DNA of 49,882 bases, taken from assembly GCA_964429745.1 (NCBI GenBank), contig CAYSDI010000016.1:1-49882 (forward strand), read 5' to 3'. The first letter of the stretch is position 1, and every line of letters starts with the position of its first letter. Both the position numbers and the translations under genes were made by a program. The notes under the pieces are model-generated. The model searched no databases, was not told the origin of the DNA, and saw only the letters and a list, made by a program, of their open reading frames with translations. Below are positions 1 to 9,500 of the stretch, one piece after another. Origin of the DNA: WGOA01 sp964429745 (GTDB lineage Bacteria > Bacteroidota > Bacteroidia > Chitinophagales > BACL12).

Positions 1-54
1 CCGAGATCTACACGCGTAAGATCGTCGGCAGCGTCAGATGTGTATAAGAGACAG
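1..54 (+). other. Illumina Nextera adapter remnant (not genomic)
   Basis: The first 54 bases match the Nextera i5 adapter as I know it. They run in order: the tail of the P5 flow-cell sequence (1-13), an 8-base index GCGTAAGA (14-21), the read-1 transposon adapter (22-35) and the 19-bp Tn5 mosaic end (36-54, ending AGAGACAG). Genomic sequence begins at about 55. Any reading frame that enters this stretch is artificial. Confidence 0.97.
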
Positions 55-111
55 GGAAAAGTGCTTGAGAATTGAGCAAAGCTTGAAGAAGCATTGCTAC
101 AATGCCAAGCG

Positions 112-546
112 TTACTCGGCGCTGTCGTCGGCCGTGGCATCAGAAGCAGCTTCGGCTTCGGGGGCAGATGCTTTAGGGGCGGCAGCTTCCGGAGCTGGGG
201 CGGCAGCTTCCGGAGCTGGGGCGGCAGCTTCCGGAGCTGGGGCGGCAGCAGCGGCTACGGGAGCACTTGCTGCAACGGCTGCTTCGGCTTCAATAAAGGG
301 GAGTATCGAAATGAAGTTGCGGTCTTTGCGGCCGCGCTTGAAATCGACGATGCCGTCGGTGAGGGCGAAAATGGTGTGGTCCTTGCCCAAGCCCACGTTC
401 AGGCCGGGGTGGAATTGGGTGCCGCGCTGACGAACGATAATGTTGCCTGCTATGGCCAATTGACCGCCGTAAATTTTAACGCCCAAGCGTTTGCTTTGGC
501 TATCGCGTCCGTTTTTAGTAGAGCCTGCGCCTTTCTTGTGTGCCAT
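112..546 (-). CDS. rpmA: 50S ribosomal protein L27 with Ala/Pro/Glu-rich C-terminal tail
   Basis: L27 is a large-subunit protein whose N-terminal tail reaches the peptidyl-transferase centre. The protein begins MAHKKGAGSTKNGRDS, the canonical uncleaved N-terminus, and the core runs to about residue 86 of 144. L27 usually stops near 85-90 residues. Here a further 58 residues of Ala/Pro/Glu follow, including three identical 7-residue units APAPEAA encoded by perfect 21-bp repeats. The gene lies 54 bp downstream of rplU on the same strand, the usual L21-L27 operon. The core identification is secure; the tail has no function I can assign. The ATG at 544-546 is fixed by the conserved N-terminus. 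Confidence 0.96.
   Translation of the reverse strand: MAHKKGAGSTKNGRDSQSKRLGVKIYGGQLAIAGNIIVRQRGTQFHPGLNVGLGKDHTIFALTDGIVDFKRGRKDRNFISILPFIEAEAAVAASAPVAAAAAPAPEAAAPAPEAAAPAPEAAAPKASAPEAEAASDATADDSAE
176..238 (-). repeat. three perfect 21-bp tandem repeats inside rpmA
   Basis: The unit GGGGCGGCAGCTTCCGGAGC plus T occurs at 176-196, 197-217 and 218-238, followed by a partial copy. It keeps the frame and codes for APAPEAA on the minus strand, in the acidic Ala/Pro tail of L27. Copy number could vary between strains. Confidence 0.95.
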
Positions 547-600
547 GGCGAAAAATCGTCTGAATCGGTGGGAACCGAAAGTGGTCTGGAGGAAATGGAA

Positions 601-909
601 TTAGGAAATGCCGTCGATCTTGATGCGGGTGAAGGCCTGGCGGTGACCGTTTTTGACACGGTAGCCTTTGCGGCGCTTCTTCTTGAAAACAATGACTTTG
701 TCGCCTTTCAGGTGTTCAAGGATAGTAGCAGAAACTTTGGAAGAGGAAAGGGTGGGGGTACCCACAGTGATGTCTGCTCCATCTGCTTTAAGCAGGACTT
801 CGCTGAACTCGACCTTTTGGCCTTCCTCACCTTCGAGCCGGTGCACGAAGATCTCCTGGTCTTTTTCGACCTTGAACTGTTGGCCGGCAATCTCGACAAT
901 AACGTACAT
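601..909 (-). CDS. rplU: 50S ribosomal protein L21
   Basis: L21 is a large-subunit protein that binds 23S rRNA. The 102-residue product starts MYVIVEIAGQQFKVEKDQ and ends in the conserved basic block (FKKKRRKGYRVKNGHRQ, then a TRIKI-type end), the normal length for the family. The open frame extends upstream to 1065, but the conserved MY-IVEI start fixes the ATG at 907-909; the extra 52 codons have no family match. It is the first gene of a two-gene operon with rpmA and diverges from the GH3-family gene. Confidence 0.96.
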   Translation of the reverse strand: MYVIVEIAGQQFKVEKDQEIFVHRLEGEEGQKVEFSEVLLKADGADITVGTPTLSSSKVSATILEHLKGDKVIVFKKKRRKGYRVKNGHRQAFTRIKIDGIS

Positions 910-1058
910 GGGGAAGGCTGGTTTAATTGGACGTGCAAATTTACGACTTGTTAGCAAAAAGCGGGCAAAACCGAACATTAAATTAACATTCGGATAAACA
1001 ACCGCTGTAATTCGACCAACAAAGACAAGGTGGGTGGAACCCGGCAAAAATAAAAATC

Positions 1059-1092
1059 TTTGCACCGAAAGCCTATTCCGGCCTTAAATTTC
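1059..1092 (+). promoter_or_regulatory. candidate Bacteroidota promoter for the GH3-family gene
   Basis: TTTG at 1059-1062 is followed after 22 bases by TAAATTTC at 1085-1092. This resembles the -33 TTTG and -7 TAnnTTTG elements of Bacteroidota with one mismatch in the -7 box. It sits just before the proposed TTG start at 1109, so a very short leader would result. The call is by motif only. Confidence 0.35.
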
Positions 1093-1108
1093 CTTTCAAC
1101 CTCTGCTT

Positions 1109-2617
1109 TTGAGCCTAAAATCCCTTCTTGCCAGGCCTTTTGCTGCTTGGGAAGCCGCCCAAATCCGCCGATGGAGCGCCGATCCCGGCGGCTCACAACG
1201 CCGTGTCCTGGAGCAATTGCTGCGCAAAGGAAGCCAAACGCACTTTGGCCGGGAACACCGCCTGGACCAGGTACGCGATGCGGCAGGTTTTCGCCAAGCC
1301 ATTCCCCTGAAGGATTACGAACAGTTCAAGCCCTGGATCGAGCGCGTTAAAAGCGGGGAATCAGACGTGCTCTGGCCTGGAAAACCGGCCTATTTCGCCA
1401 AAACTTCCGGCACCACGTCGGGCACCAAGTACATTCCACTGACCCCGGACTCCATTCCCAACCACATCAACACGGCTCGGGCGGCGCTGACCAGCTACAT
1501 CCATTCCACGGGCCGAACAGCGTTTGTGGATGGCAAAATGATCTTCCTTCAGGGCAGCCCGGTGCTGACCCGCACAGGCGGCATTCCCACGGGAAGGCTT
1601 TCCGGCCTCGTGTATCACCACGTTCCTGCCTATCTGCTGCGCAACCGCATGCCGACCTACGAAACCAACTGCATCGAGGATTGGGAGGAAAAAATTGACG
1701 CAATTTGCCGCGAGACATCGCGCGAACGGATGACCCTCATTAGCGGCATCCCGCCTTGGGTCATCATGTATTTCGAAAGGCTTCTTGCCCTGAACAAGGT
1801 GGAAACGATCCGCGACCTTTTCCCCGATTTCTCGCTTTTCGTGCACGGGGGAGTCAATTTTCAGCCTTATGCTGCCCGCCTGCAAGAACTGATCGGTGGA
1901 CCGGTCGATACCCTGGAAACTTACCCGGCTTCTGAGGGCTTTATAGCTTTTCAGGACAGCCTTGACGCGGAAGGGCTGCTGCTTAATGTGGCGTCCGGCA
2001 TCTGGTTTGAGTTCATTCCTATGGACCACTACCAAGAGCCGAATCCCCCCCGCCTGACTGTAGAAGAAGTTGAAATAGGGGTGCAGTATGCGCTGATTGT
2101 CAACAACAACGCAGGACTTTGGGGCTACCGCTTGGGCGACACCATTCGCTTCACCTCCCTGCGCCCGGCGCGCATTGTAGTCACCGGAAGAACGGCGCAT
2201 TTTCTCTCGGCATTTGGCGAACATGTCATCGCAGAAGAGGTGGAAGGGGCTATGCAGATGCTGCGCGAGCAACTCGGTTTAGAGGTGGTGGAATTCACGG
2301 TAGCCCCGCGAATGGGCAACGGGCAAACCATGCCCCGGCACGAATGGTACGTGGAGTTTAGCCGACCCCCGGTTTCTCTGTCCAAAGCAGCTGGCTTGCT
2401 GGACACTGCCATGCAAGCCCGGAACACTTATTACAAAGACCTGATTACAGGGTCCATTCTGGCTCCTCTCGCCATTTTTCCGGTCCGGCCGGGCGGTTTT
2501 CGCGATTACCAGCGGTCGGTCGGCAAACTCGGCGGCCAGAACAAAGTAGCCCGCCTGGCCAACAACCGAAACATCGCCGATGCTTTGCAACCCTACCTTG
2601 AGGCAACCTTAACCTGA
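1109..2617 (+). CDS. GH3 family acyl-adenylating / acyl-acid amido synthetase-like protein
   Basis: The 502-residue protein has the three nucleotide-binding motifs of GH3 enzymes: TSGTTSGTK at 99-107, YPASEGF near 272-278 and YRLGDTIRF near 340-348. Plant GH3 enzymes adenylate a carboxylic acid and couple it to an amino acid; bacterial members are common in Bacteroidota, but their substrate is generally unknown. The length is slightly below plant GH3 (about 580-610). No ATG lies at the conserved N-terminus, so a TTG at 1109 is used here; the exact start is uncertain. It stands alone, divergent from rplU and 134 bp before rseP. Confidence 0.85.
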   Translation: MSLKSLLARPFAAWEAAQIRRWSADPGGSQRRVLEQLLRKGSQTHFGREHRLDQVRDAAGFRQAIPLKDYEQFKPWIERVKSGESDVLWPGKPAYFAKTSGTTSGTKYIPLTPDSIPNHINTARAALTSYIHSTGRTAFVDGKMIFLQGSPVLTRTGGIPTGRLSGLVYHHVPAYLLRNRMPTYETNCIEDWEEKIDAICRETSRERMTLISGIPPWVIMYFERLLALNKVETIRDLFPDFSLFVHGGVNFQPYAARLQELIGGPVDTLETYPASEGFIAFQDSLDAEGLLLNVASGIWFEFIPMDHYQEPNPPRLTVEEVEIGVQYALIVNNNAGLWGYRLGDTIRFTSLRPARIVVTGRTAHFLSAFGEHVIAEEVEGAMQMLREQLGLEVVEFTVAPRMGNGQTMPRHEWYVEFSRPPVSLSKAAGLLDTAMQARNTYYKDLITGSILAPLAIFPVRPGGFRDYQRSVGKLGGQNKVARLANNRNIADALQPYLEATLT

Positions 2618-2667
2618 CCTTAACCACTGGCTAAAACAGCTTAAGCCCGGGGACCTGAAATAAACCG

Positions 2668-2675
2668 TATTTTTG
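2668..2675 (+). promoter_or_regulatory. -7 promoter element upstream of rseP
   Basis: TATTTTTG is an exact TAnnTTTG match in the gap between the GH3-family gene and rseP, about 77 bp before the rseP ATG. I see no good TTTG at the expected -33 spacing, so the promoter is only half supported. Confidence 0.4.
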
Positions 2676-2751
2676 CCCCCATATTCCTTCGAAACCGGCC
2701 CTGCTGCAAGCATGCCGGCACACCCTGGACCTCCACAATCGCTCGATCTGA

Positions 2752-4104
2752 ATGAATCCATTGCAAGTGCTTATTATGGCCGGACAGTTGATCCTGGCCT
2801 TGTCTATCCTGGTAACCATTCACGAGCTCGGCCACTTTCTGGCAGCTCGCGCTTTTGGCATTCGGGTAGAGAAATTCTTCGTCTTTTTTGACTTTGGCGG
2901 GTACAAACTGTTCAGTATCAAGCGCGGCGACACCGAATACGGGCTGGGCTGGTTCCCCTTGGGCGGTTACGTCAAGATAGCCGGAATGATTGACGAAAGC
3001 CTGGATAAAGAGCAGCTCAAACGCGAGCCCGAGTCCTGGGAGTTTCGCTCCAAACCCAACTGGCAGAAATTCATCGTCATGGTGGCGGGAGTGGTTATGA
3101 ACTTCATTCTGGGTATCGCGCTTTACGCGTTTTATCTGGGTCAGTATCAGAAGTCGTACATCCCTCAGGCTGAGTTCAACAAAGAAGGCATCTACGCCTA
3201 TGAAACCGCCCGGGAGTACGGTTTCCAGACAGGCGATAAACTCGTCTCGGTTAACGGCAAAACCTACGACCGCTTCGAGGACTACATGGCTAACTTCCGC
3301 ATCTTTTTCGGGGGCGAAATGATGGTCGACCGCAACGGCCAGTTGATCACCATCCAGATTCCGTCCTCGCACTTTAACCGGGTTCGCGAAGGAATGACCG
3401 GGTTTCTGGAGATGCGGAACGACGTATTGGTTGACTCCATCCTTGGACCTGATCTGAGCCCGGCTGCCCGGGCTGGAGTGCAGCAAGGTGACCGGATTGC
3501 CGGCATCAACGGGGAGCCCCTCTTCGCCTTTGGGCAATTGGTGGAAACTCTTGGTGCCAACAAAGGCGACTCGGTAACCCTGGAACTGGATCGCGACGGG
3601 CAAACCCTGGTTGTGCAAACCGCCGTGGATACCGCCGGGCGCATTGGTTTTGTACCGGACATCGTTCTCTTGTACAAGGATTCAACGCAGTACACCACAG
3701 CTTCAGCCCTGCGCTATGGAGCCGGTGATGCTTGGAACTGGCTGTATTTCAATGCGCGGGCCATGGGAAAAATCTTTACAGGCGATGTCCCCTTTGCCAA
3801 GTCCATCGAAAGCCCGATCGGCATTGCCCGCATTTACGGCCCCACCTGGGACTGGGCCAAGTTCTGGTGGCTGACGGCCATTTTGAGCATGATCCTTGCC
3901 TTTATGAACATCCTGCCAATCCCGGCGTTGGACGGCGGCCACATCATGTTCATCTTAATTGAAACCGCCATTGGCCGCAAGCTGCCCGACAGCTTCATGG
4001 AAAAAGCGCAGGTCTTTGGTATGGTGGTCATTTTGGGGCTTATGGTGTTCGCTTTTGGCAGCGACATTTTGGAGATTGTTCAAGAGCGCTTTGGCGGAAA
4101 ATGA
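2752..4104 (+). CDS. rseP: RIP metalloprotease RseP (site-2 protease, M50)
   Basis: This inner-membrane zinc protease cuts transmembrane substrates, classically anti-sigma factors after a first periplasmic cut. The 450-residue protein has HELGH at residues 24-28 in the first membrane helix, the MVAGVVMNFILG second membrane segment, two PDZ-like regions (one around residues 145-225, one with ARAGVQQGDRIAGING around 240-300) and the second active-site motif NILPIPALDGGH with LDG at 393-395. All catalytic residues are present. Its stop overlaps the start of the next gene by four bases (ATGA), which suggests translational coupling to that exported protein. Confidence 0.94.
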   Translation: MNPLQVLIMAGQLILALSILVTIHELGHFLAARAFGIRVEKFFVFFDFGGYKLFSIKRGDTEYGLGWFPLGGYVKIAGMIDESLDKEQLKREPESWEFRSKPNWQKFIVMVAGVVMNFILGIALYAFYLGQYQKSYIPQAEFNKEGIYAYETAREYGFQTGDKLVSVNGKTYDRFEDYMANFRIFFGGEMMVDRNGQLITIQIPSSHFNRVREGMTGFLEMRNDVLVDSILGPDLSPAARAGVQQGDRIAGINGEPLFAFGQLVETLGANKGDSVTLELDRDGQTLVVQTAVDTAGRIGFVPDIVLLYKDSTQYTTASALRYGAGDAWNWLYFNARAMGKIFTGDVPFAKSIESPIGIARIYGPTWDWAKFWWLTAILSMILAFMNILPIPALDGGHIMFILIETAIGRKLPDSFMEKAQVFGMVVILGLMVFAFGSDILEIVQERFGGK

Positions 4105-5042
4105 TGCCCATGCCGCCCATATGCGGCCAGATTCCCGCATCCCGGCTCCTGTTTTGGACGGCGATGCTTCTTGTCGTCTTGATGTCCGGCACCAGGTACT
4201 GCGTCGCACAGGGTAACGGAAGCCCTTCGCCCGAGGCACCCGCTGATTCCGGCACTAATTTTTACCAGCCGGAGTACCGCAAGGCACTGATTGTGCCTTT
4301 TGACATGACCTATTACCTCAGCGACGCCGACCACGAACTCGCCGAGCGGAACGGCAAAACGCTGGCGCAGGTCCAGCAAGCGTTGCGTTATGGCATGGAC
4401 GGCAATGTGTCCGCGTCCGTAATGGATTTGTACAGTACACATAGAATTTTATTAGATACATTACCGGACAAGAACCCGGACCTGATGCGGCTTTACGGCG
4501 CTGTTCGCTACCGCTACCAGACACCCTTTGGGGTCAAGGCAGCGGCGGAGCAAACCCCTGAAGATCCGAAAGAAGTGGAGCGTCCGGGTGATGCTTTTCG
4601 GCGTTTTTGGAAAGATGTCCGGGGGGAGGAAGAGACGCTGCCGCAACGTGACCAGCCTGATCCCTATTTTCAGCAGGGCGCTTTGCGAGGACCGGTCATG
4701 GGTCGCAGGACGATGCACGCCGAGTTGCTGGACCCCTCTGTCCTGACTTACTTCTACGACCGCTACGGCACTGACCTATTCGTGTTCCTCAATCAGTTGG
4801 AGATCCGGACCAATTACGCGCTGTGCCTGGATCGGGCCACGAATACTTTTGTCCGCGAGATCTCTGTGCACTACAGCATTTACGATGTCAGCGGCAAACT
4901 CTTTGCCTCGGATGTAGTCACCGTTACGGTTAGCTCTAACACCAACGACCTTTACGAAGTCATGGCTCGCGCTTTCCCGGTGTTGTCCGCGGCCGTGGTC
5001 AGTGGATTGCCCGCTCCGCGATACCTCCGCACGGAGGAATGA
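4101..5042 (+). CDS. exported protein of unknown function, translationally coupled to rseP
   Basis: The 313-residue product has an N-terminal signal peptide (hydrophobic core LLFWTAMLLVVLMSG, likely cleavage after CVAQ near residue 37). The mature part has few low-complexity stretches and no motif I recognise; it contains YRKALIVPFD and an acidic, charged middle, with a beta-rich C-terminal third. The start overlaps the rseP stop by 4 bp. The N-terminal MMPMPP offers two or three possible ATGs; the first gives the overlap. Possibly an envelope factor whose expression follows RseP; that is inference from position only. Confidence 0.75.
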   Translation: MMPMPPICGQIPASRLLFWTAMLLVVLMSGTRYCVAQGNGSPSPEAPADSGTNFYQPEYRKALIVPFDMTYYLSDADHELAERNGKTLAQVQQALRYGMDGNVSASVMDLYSTHRILLDTLPDKNPDLMRLYGAVRYRYQTPFGVKAAAEQTPEDPKEVERPGDAFRRFWKDVRGEEETLPQRDQPDPYFQQGALRGPVMGRRTMHAELLDPSVLTYFYDRYGTDLFVFLNQLEIRTNYALCLDRATNTFVREISVHYSIYDVSGKLFASDVVTVTVSSNTNDLYEVMARAFPVLSAAVVSGLPAPRYLRTEE

Positions 5043-5105
5043 ACTACCAGCCTGGATTTTTTCTCGCTTGTGTGTAATTTTCCTGGCTAGCCGGGCACTG
5101 GATTA

Positions 5106-5136
5106 TTCGCAACAATGCCGCTTTGTCTTATCTTTG
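5106..5136 (+). promoter_or_regulatory. promoter of tRNA-Leu
   Basis: TTCG at 5106-5109, a 19-base spacer, then TATCTTTG at 5129-5136, an exact TAnnTTTG box. Transcription would begin near 5143, leaving a leader of about 50 bases before the tRNA. The same TTCG/-7 arrangement recurs upstream of the gene at 12354. Confidence 0.55.
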
Positions 5137-5194
5137 TGCTCCCGCGGCAATTCGTCCCCGAAGCGCCCGATTTGTTCTTTTGATTTGCAACCAT

Positions 5195-5278
5195 GCCGAA
5201 GTGGCGGAACTGGTAGACGCGCTGGATTCAAAATCCAGTAATGGCAACATTGTGTGGGTTCGAGTCCCACCTTCGGTA
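5195..5278 (+). tRNA. tRNA-Leu (anticodon CAA)
   Basis: The 84-base sequence folds as a class II tRNA: acceptor stem GCCGAAG/CTTCGGT with discriminator A, anticodon stem CTGGA/TCCAG around loop TTCAAAA giving anticodon CAA at 5229-5231, a variable arm of moderate length, and a T arm with GGTTCGAGTCC. It reads UUG. CCA is not encoded (TACA follows), so it must be added after transcription. A rho-independent terminator follows 15 bases downstream. Confidence 0.95.
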
Positions 5279-5293
5279 CAAGCTTTCGCAAAG

Positions 5294-5318
5294 AACCCGC
5301 GCTTCGTCGCGGGTTTTT
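5294..5318 (+). terminator. rho-independent terminator after tRNA-Leu
   Basis: An 8-bp stem AACCCGCG / CGCGGGTT with loop CTTCGT, followed by a run of T. It closes the tRNA-Leu transcription unit. Confidence 0.85.
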
Positions 5319-5474
5319 AAACGCAAGGATTTTGCGGATGAAGTGCAGTGCCTGGCCAACCGAGGTTGCGCGGACTTGCAGACGAATTTCCGCGGATCGG
5401 TGGGTTGTGGCCGCAGCTTTTGGGAGGCAACGTGCAAGCGGTTAGGCAAAACCATTAGGATTCCAGAGCGCCAT

Positions 5475-6362
5475 TTATTGTGCTGACTGCTGCTTGGCCT
5501 GTTTCTCCCATTCCTTCTTCAATTGCACGGAAATGCTGCGGGGAATTTCTGGCTCCAACTCAGCCATCTGAACTTGCGATTCCCGCAGTTTTTCAGGGTT
5601 GTTTCGGTCGAACAGGCTCAAAAAATAGAAACCGAGGTAGCGAAACATCGGTGCGTCATCTTCGGTAATGCGAAGGATCGTTTGGCGGTCAAGCGTGTGG
5701 ATGGGCAGCCCTTTTTGCTCGGCCTGCATTACCTGAACCAGCGCCATTTCAATCTCTCTTTCTTTGCCTGTCCCGGTTAGGCGCTGGTAGCGTTTGCGGT
5801 CAGTGTAGAAAACGCCGGTTCTTTCCGGGATGGTGGTAGCCAAAAAAAGCGCGGCAGAAACCAAACCACCGACCAACACACCAAATGCCCAAAAGGGAGC
5901 CAGGATCGGCATTAAGCCTAAACAGAGCCCGGCCAAAGCCAGCGATGCCACTGGGCCAGCCAAAAGGATACGGCCCATTTTGGTTGGAATGTCAAGGCTG
6001 TCTGGGGCAGGTGCCGTGGCCGCTACTCCGCCAAACAAGCCCCAATCTTTGTTCCAATAAATTTCAATGCGTCCCTGCTCCTTGCGCCGAAGCCCTAAAA
6101 AACCTACCACCAGCATTTCAAACTTAAACCCTTGCACCAAACCGGCAATCAAATGGCCAAGTTCATGCACGGCAAGGGCTGTAAACATGGCGGCGATCAG
6201 CAACAAGGCCAGCCAAATGTTAAACTGTTCCGGTTCCGGGACTACCTGATCCAGGAAGGTAGACTTAGCCAGTACGGCCCCAAAAACAGCGCCAAGTCCA
6301 GCAAAACCAAGAACGATGAGCAGGATTTTGAGCCCTTTGATTTTGCGTCTTTTGTCGGCCAT
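5475..6362 (-). CDS. M50 family membrane metalloprotease (site-2-protease-like)
   Basis: The 295-residue protein has a basic N-terminus, a first membrane helix (about 10-32), a second helix ending in AVHELGHLIAG with the zinc motif HELGH at 66-70, and further membrane segments around 128-195 (GRILLAGPVASLALAG and a Gly/Ala-rich helix). The soluble C-terminal 100 residues are charged. This is the layout of small M50 proteases that lack PDZ domains, not of RseP. I did not find a clear second-site NPxDG motif, so catalytic competence is open. It stands alone, divergent from the CotH-domain gene. Confidence 0.75.
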   Translation of the reverse strand: MADKRRKIKGLKILLIVLGFAGLGAVFGAVLAKSTFLDQVVPEPEQFNIWLALLLIAAMFTALAVHELGHLIAGLVQGFKFEMLVVGFLGLRRKEQGRIEIYWNKDWGLFGGVAATAPAPDSLDIPTKMGRILLAGPVASLALAGLCLGLMPILAPFWAFGVLVGGLVSAALFLATTIPERTGVFYTDRKRYQRLTGTGKEREIEMALVQVMQAEQKGLPIHTLDRQTILRITEDDAPMFRYLGFYFLSLFDRNNPEKLRESQVQMAELEPEIPRSISVQLKKEWEKQAKQQSAQ

Positions 6363-6504
6363 GTACTGGGTTGCAGTCGCTATTGAGGTGAAAATTTAAG
6401 CCAAACAAATAGGGCCTGCACTACCTTTTTAAACCCAAATATGGCCAAGCAACGTTGACCGACCCAGCCCGTCCAAGCCCCCTACAACTGATTCACCTGC
6501 GCCG

Positions 6505-6512
6505 TAACTTTG
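6505..6512 (+). promoter_or_regulatory. -7 promoter element of the CotH-domain gene
   Basis: TAACTTTG is an exact TAnnTTTG match 16 bp before the ATG at 6529, implying a very short leader. No clear -33 TTTG is visible. Confidence 0.45.
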
Positions 6513-6528
6513 AACAAAGCGTTCGGTT

Positions 6529-9500
6529 ATGCGAAATGTCTATTTAACTTTATTTGTATTTTTTAGCTGTAACTGGGTTTCTGCCCAAATTGTTCTGAAT
6601 GAAGCCAGCAACAAGAATTACGGAACCCTGGCTGATGAGGACAATGAATATCCGGATTGGTTGGAACTCTACAATGCGGGAACCAGTGCCGTGAGCCTGA
6701 GCGGCTATGCGCTCAGCGATGATGCGGATGAATCAGCTATGTGGACCATGCCAAACCTTGTTCTGGGGGCAGGGGAATTCGCCGTATTCTTTTGCAGCGG
6801 CAAAGACCGCTATGCCACCTCGCCGATGACGCATGTGGCCAGCATTTCCAATTACTCTCCCATTGTCAACTGGAACATCCATCCCTTTTCAACCCCGTTT
6901 AACTGGGATGGCACTTCCAACCTGCTGATCAACATTTGTGCCTACAGCAGCACCGGATACGTGACCAATTCGGTGCACCGTCAAACCGCGACTTCCTTTG
7001 CGTCAACCCAATTTGCCTTTGAGGATGGAAGTGATGCTGCATGCTATGACGTCAGCGGTGTGGGGGCCTTTCAACGACCCAATTTGCGCATTAATGGAGC
7101 GATCATTGGCACAGGAACGATATTAAATTCGCCCTTTGATTATCCAGCTCCTTACGGCAATTGGTACTGGGGCGCCCGCCACCAAATGTTGGTGCGCGCA
7201 TCGGAACTCAGCGCGGCGGGAGTAAGCGCGGGCAATCTTTTTGCGCTGGGCTTAGAGGTGGAATCCACCGATGCGGTGGTTTACACCCTGCTGGACATTC
7301 ATATCGGCCATGCGCTTGATTCCGAGTTGAGCGGTACGTTTTACCCGGAAGGTGGCTTCGCCAACCACACCAATTTCAAAATTGACAGCGAAGGGGAGGA
7401 GGTGTATCTTTTTTCTCCTGGCGGAACGCTCCTGAGCTCCTTGAACGTAAACGCAGAAGCGGTAGCAGCGGCATTGCCCGACGTCAGTGTTGGGTTGTTT
7501 CCCGACGCTTCCCCCACCATACGAACTTTTCTGCCAGCTACGCCCGGAGCCAGCAATAACGGCTCGTTTCCCTACAACAGTCAGGCCCTTGCGCCATTAA
7601 TTTCGGTGGAAGGGGGATTTTTCACCGCGCCCTTTGCCGTCTCGCTCTCTGACCCCAATGACCCGCCGGCCGCGCTTCGCTATACCCTGGACGGCAGCGA
7701 GCCCGACGAAAGTTCTGCCCTTTGGGAAGGGACACCGGCATTCATTTATCAGACAGCCGCACTGCGTGCACGAGCCTTTTCGCCCGGAATGTTGCCGAGC
7801 CCCGTCAGCAGTACCACGTATTTTCTTAATGTAGATCACCTGACGCCCATCTTATCGGTGATCACGGATAACGACAATTTATACGGTTCTGGCGGCATTT
7901 TTGATAACCCTGCCGAAGACTGGTTGCGAGCTGCTCACGTAGAATATTATGATTCTACGGATGCCCATGCCCAAATTTTTTCGCAGCGCGCAGCCATCCG
8001 GATGGACGGTGGTTATGGGGGCAGCCGATGGCAGCCGCAGCGCTCGTTTCGGTTAAAAATGGATGATGGCGTCCTCGGCGATGGTCCCATTGTGCACCGC
8101 GTCATACCGGACCGCACCACCCGAACCCTTTACAGCGATTTTTACTTGCGAAATGGAAGCAACCAATACCAGGTGCTGCCCTACAAAGACGCCGCCCAGG
8201 TTAAAATGATGGGCAAGAATACTCGAAACTATTATTCGGCCTGGCGCCCCATTTCTGTCTACATCAACGGCGGGTATTTTGGGTTGTACGAATTGCGCGA
8301 AAAGTTTAACACGGAAATGTTTCAACTCGCCGACGGTGCCGATCCCAACACCGTGGAACTGCTTTCGGTCAGCGCGTTTTACGGGTATGTGTTGCGCGCG
8401 GTCGAAGGTTCTGTAGAGTCATTTTACACGTCATATGATGCCTTTAACGCTCTGAACCCGGCCGACAGCAGTTTCTGGGCTTCTGCAGATGCTTATATTG
8501 ACTTGGATTGGTACTGCGATTACATCATTGCCGAGTCCTGGATGGGCAATGTGGACTGGCCCTACAACAACATCAAGTTGTACCGCTCGGATGCCACCGG
8601 AGGAGCCTGGCGCTTCTGTGTTATTGACCTGGAGTTGGCGTTGGCTCCTAATTCCTGGACCGACTGTTACATGGACCACATCGACTTTCTCCAAAACCAG
8701 GACCCAAACAATCCTTATGTAAACATCTGGTTGCGCGGCATGCAAAACGATCGCTTTCGCAATTATTTCATCAACCGTTTCGCTGACCAGATGAACAGTG
8801 TTTACCGACCTGAACGCCTGGTGGCACTTGAGAATGCCATCTTTGAACAAACTGTAGGGGAGATGCCCAACCAGTTCCAGCGCTGGGGCGATCCATTTAA
8901 CGTACCTGCGCAGGTCACGCAATTTTACAACAATCACCTGACCTTTCAGGGCGAATTGCTCTGTCGCGGTCCTCAGGTTCGCGATGACATCCAGAATAAC
9001 CTGGGCCTGCCCCGCCAGGTAGACGTAACCCTGGTTACGGAACCCGCGGAGGCTGGAACCATACGGATAAGTACGTTGGAGCCAGAAAACTACCCCTGGT
9101 CTGGTGTGTACTTTGATGGAATCCCAGTAGGCATTGAAGCGGTTGCCGCACCTGGCTTTGCTTTTTCGCACTGGAAGCCCAATCTGCTTTTGGCCGACAC
9201 ACTCTTTCCGCAATTTCTGGATACCCTGACCGCAGAAGAAGTGACCTTTACGGCTGTTTTTCTGGAATTGCCTAATGGTCTTTCTAATCTCCAACCTGAG
9301 TTAGGTTTCCGTTTGTATCCTTCACCAGCTACCGCTGTTGTACATGTTCGTGCCCCGGATAATTTGTTTGGGAGCGATTTGCATTGGACGCTGCTGGACC
9401 TGCATGGCCGCATTTTACAAGCCGGATCTTTTTCTGCAGGTGGCACAGAATTTTCAATTGATGTTGCAGCGCTGGCGCAAGGTATATATGCAATTCGAAT

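Noticed and set aside
94..954. 286-residue plus-strand open frame
   Set aside because: It runs antisense through rplU and rpmA, which are unmistakable; its Gly/Ser-rich repeats are the reverse of the L27 tail.
1361..2272. 303-residue minus-strand frame
   Set aside because: It is antisense to the GH3-family gene and shows no family features.
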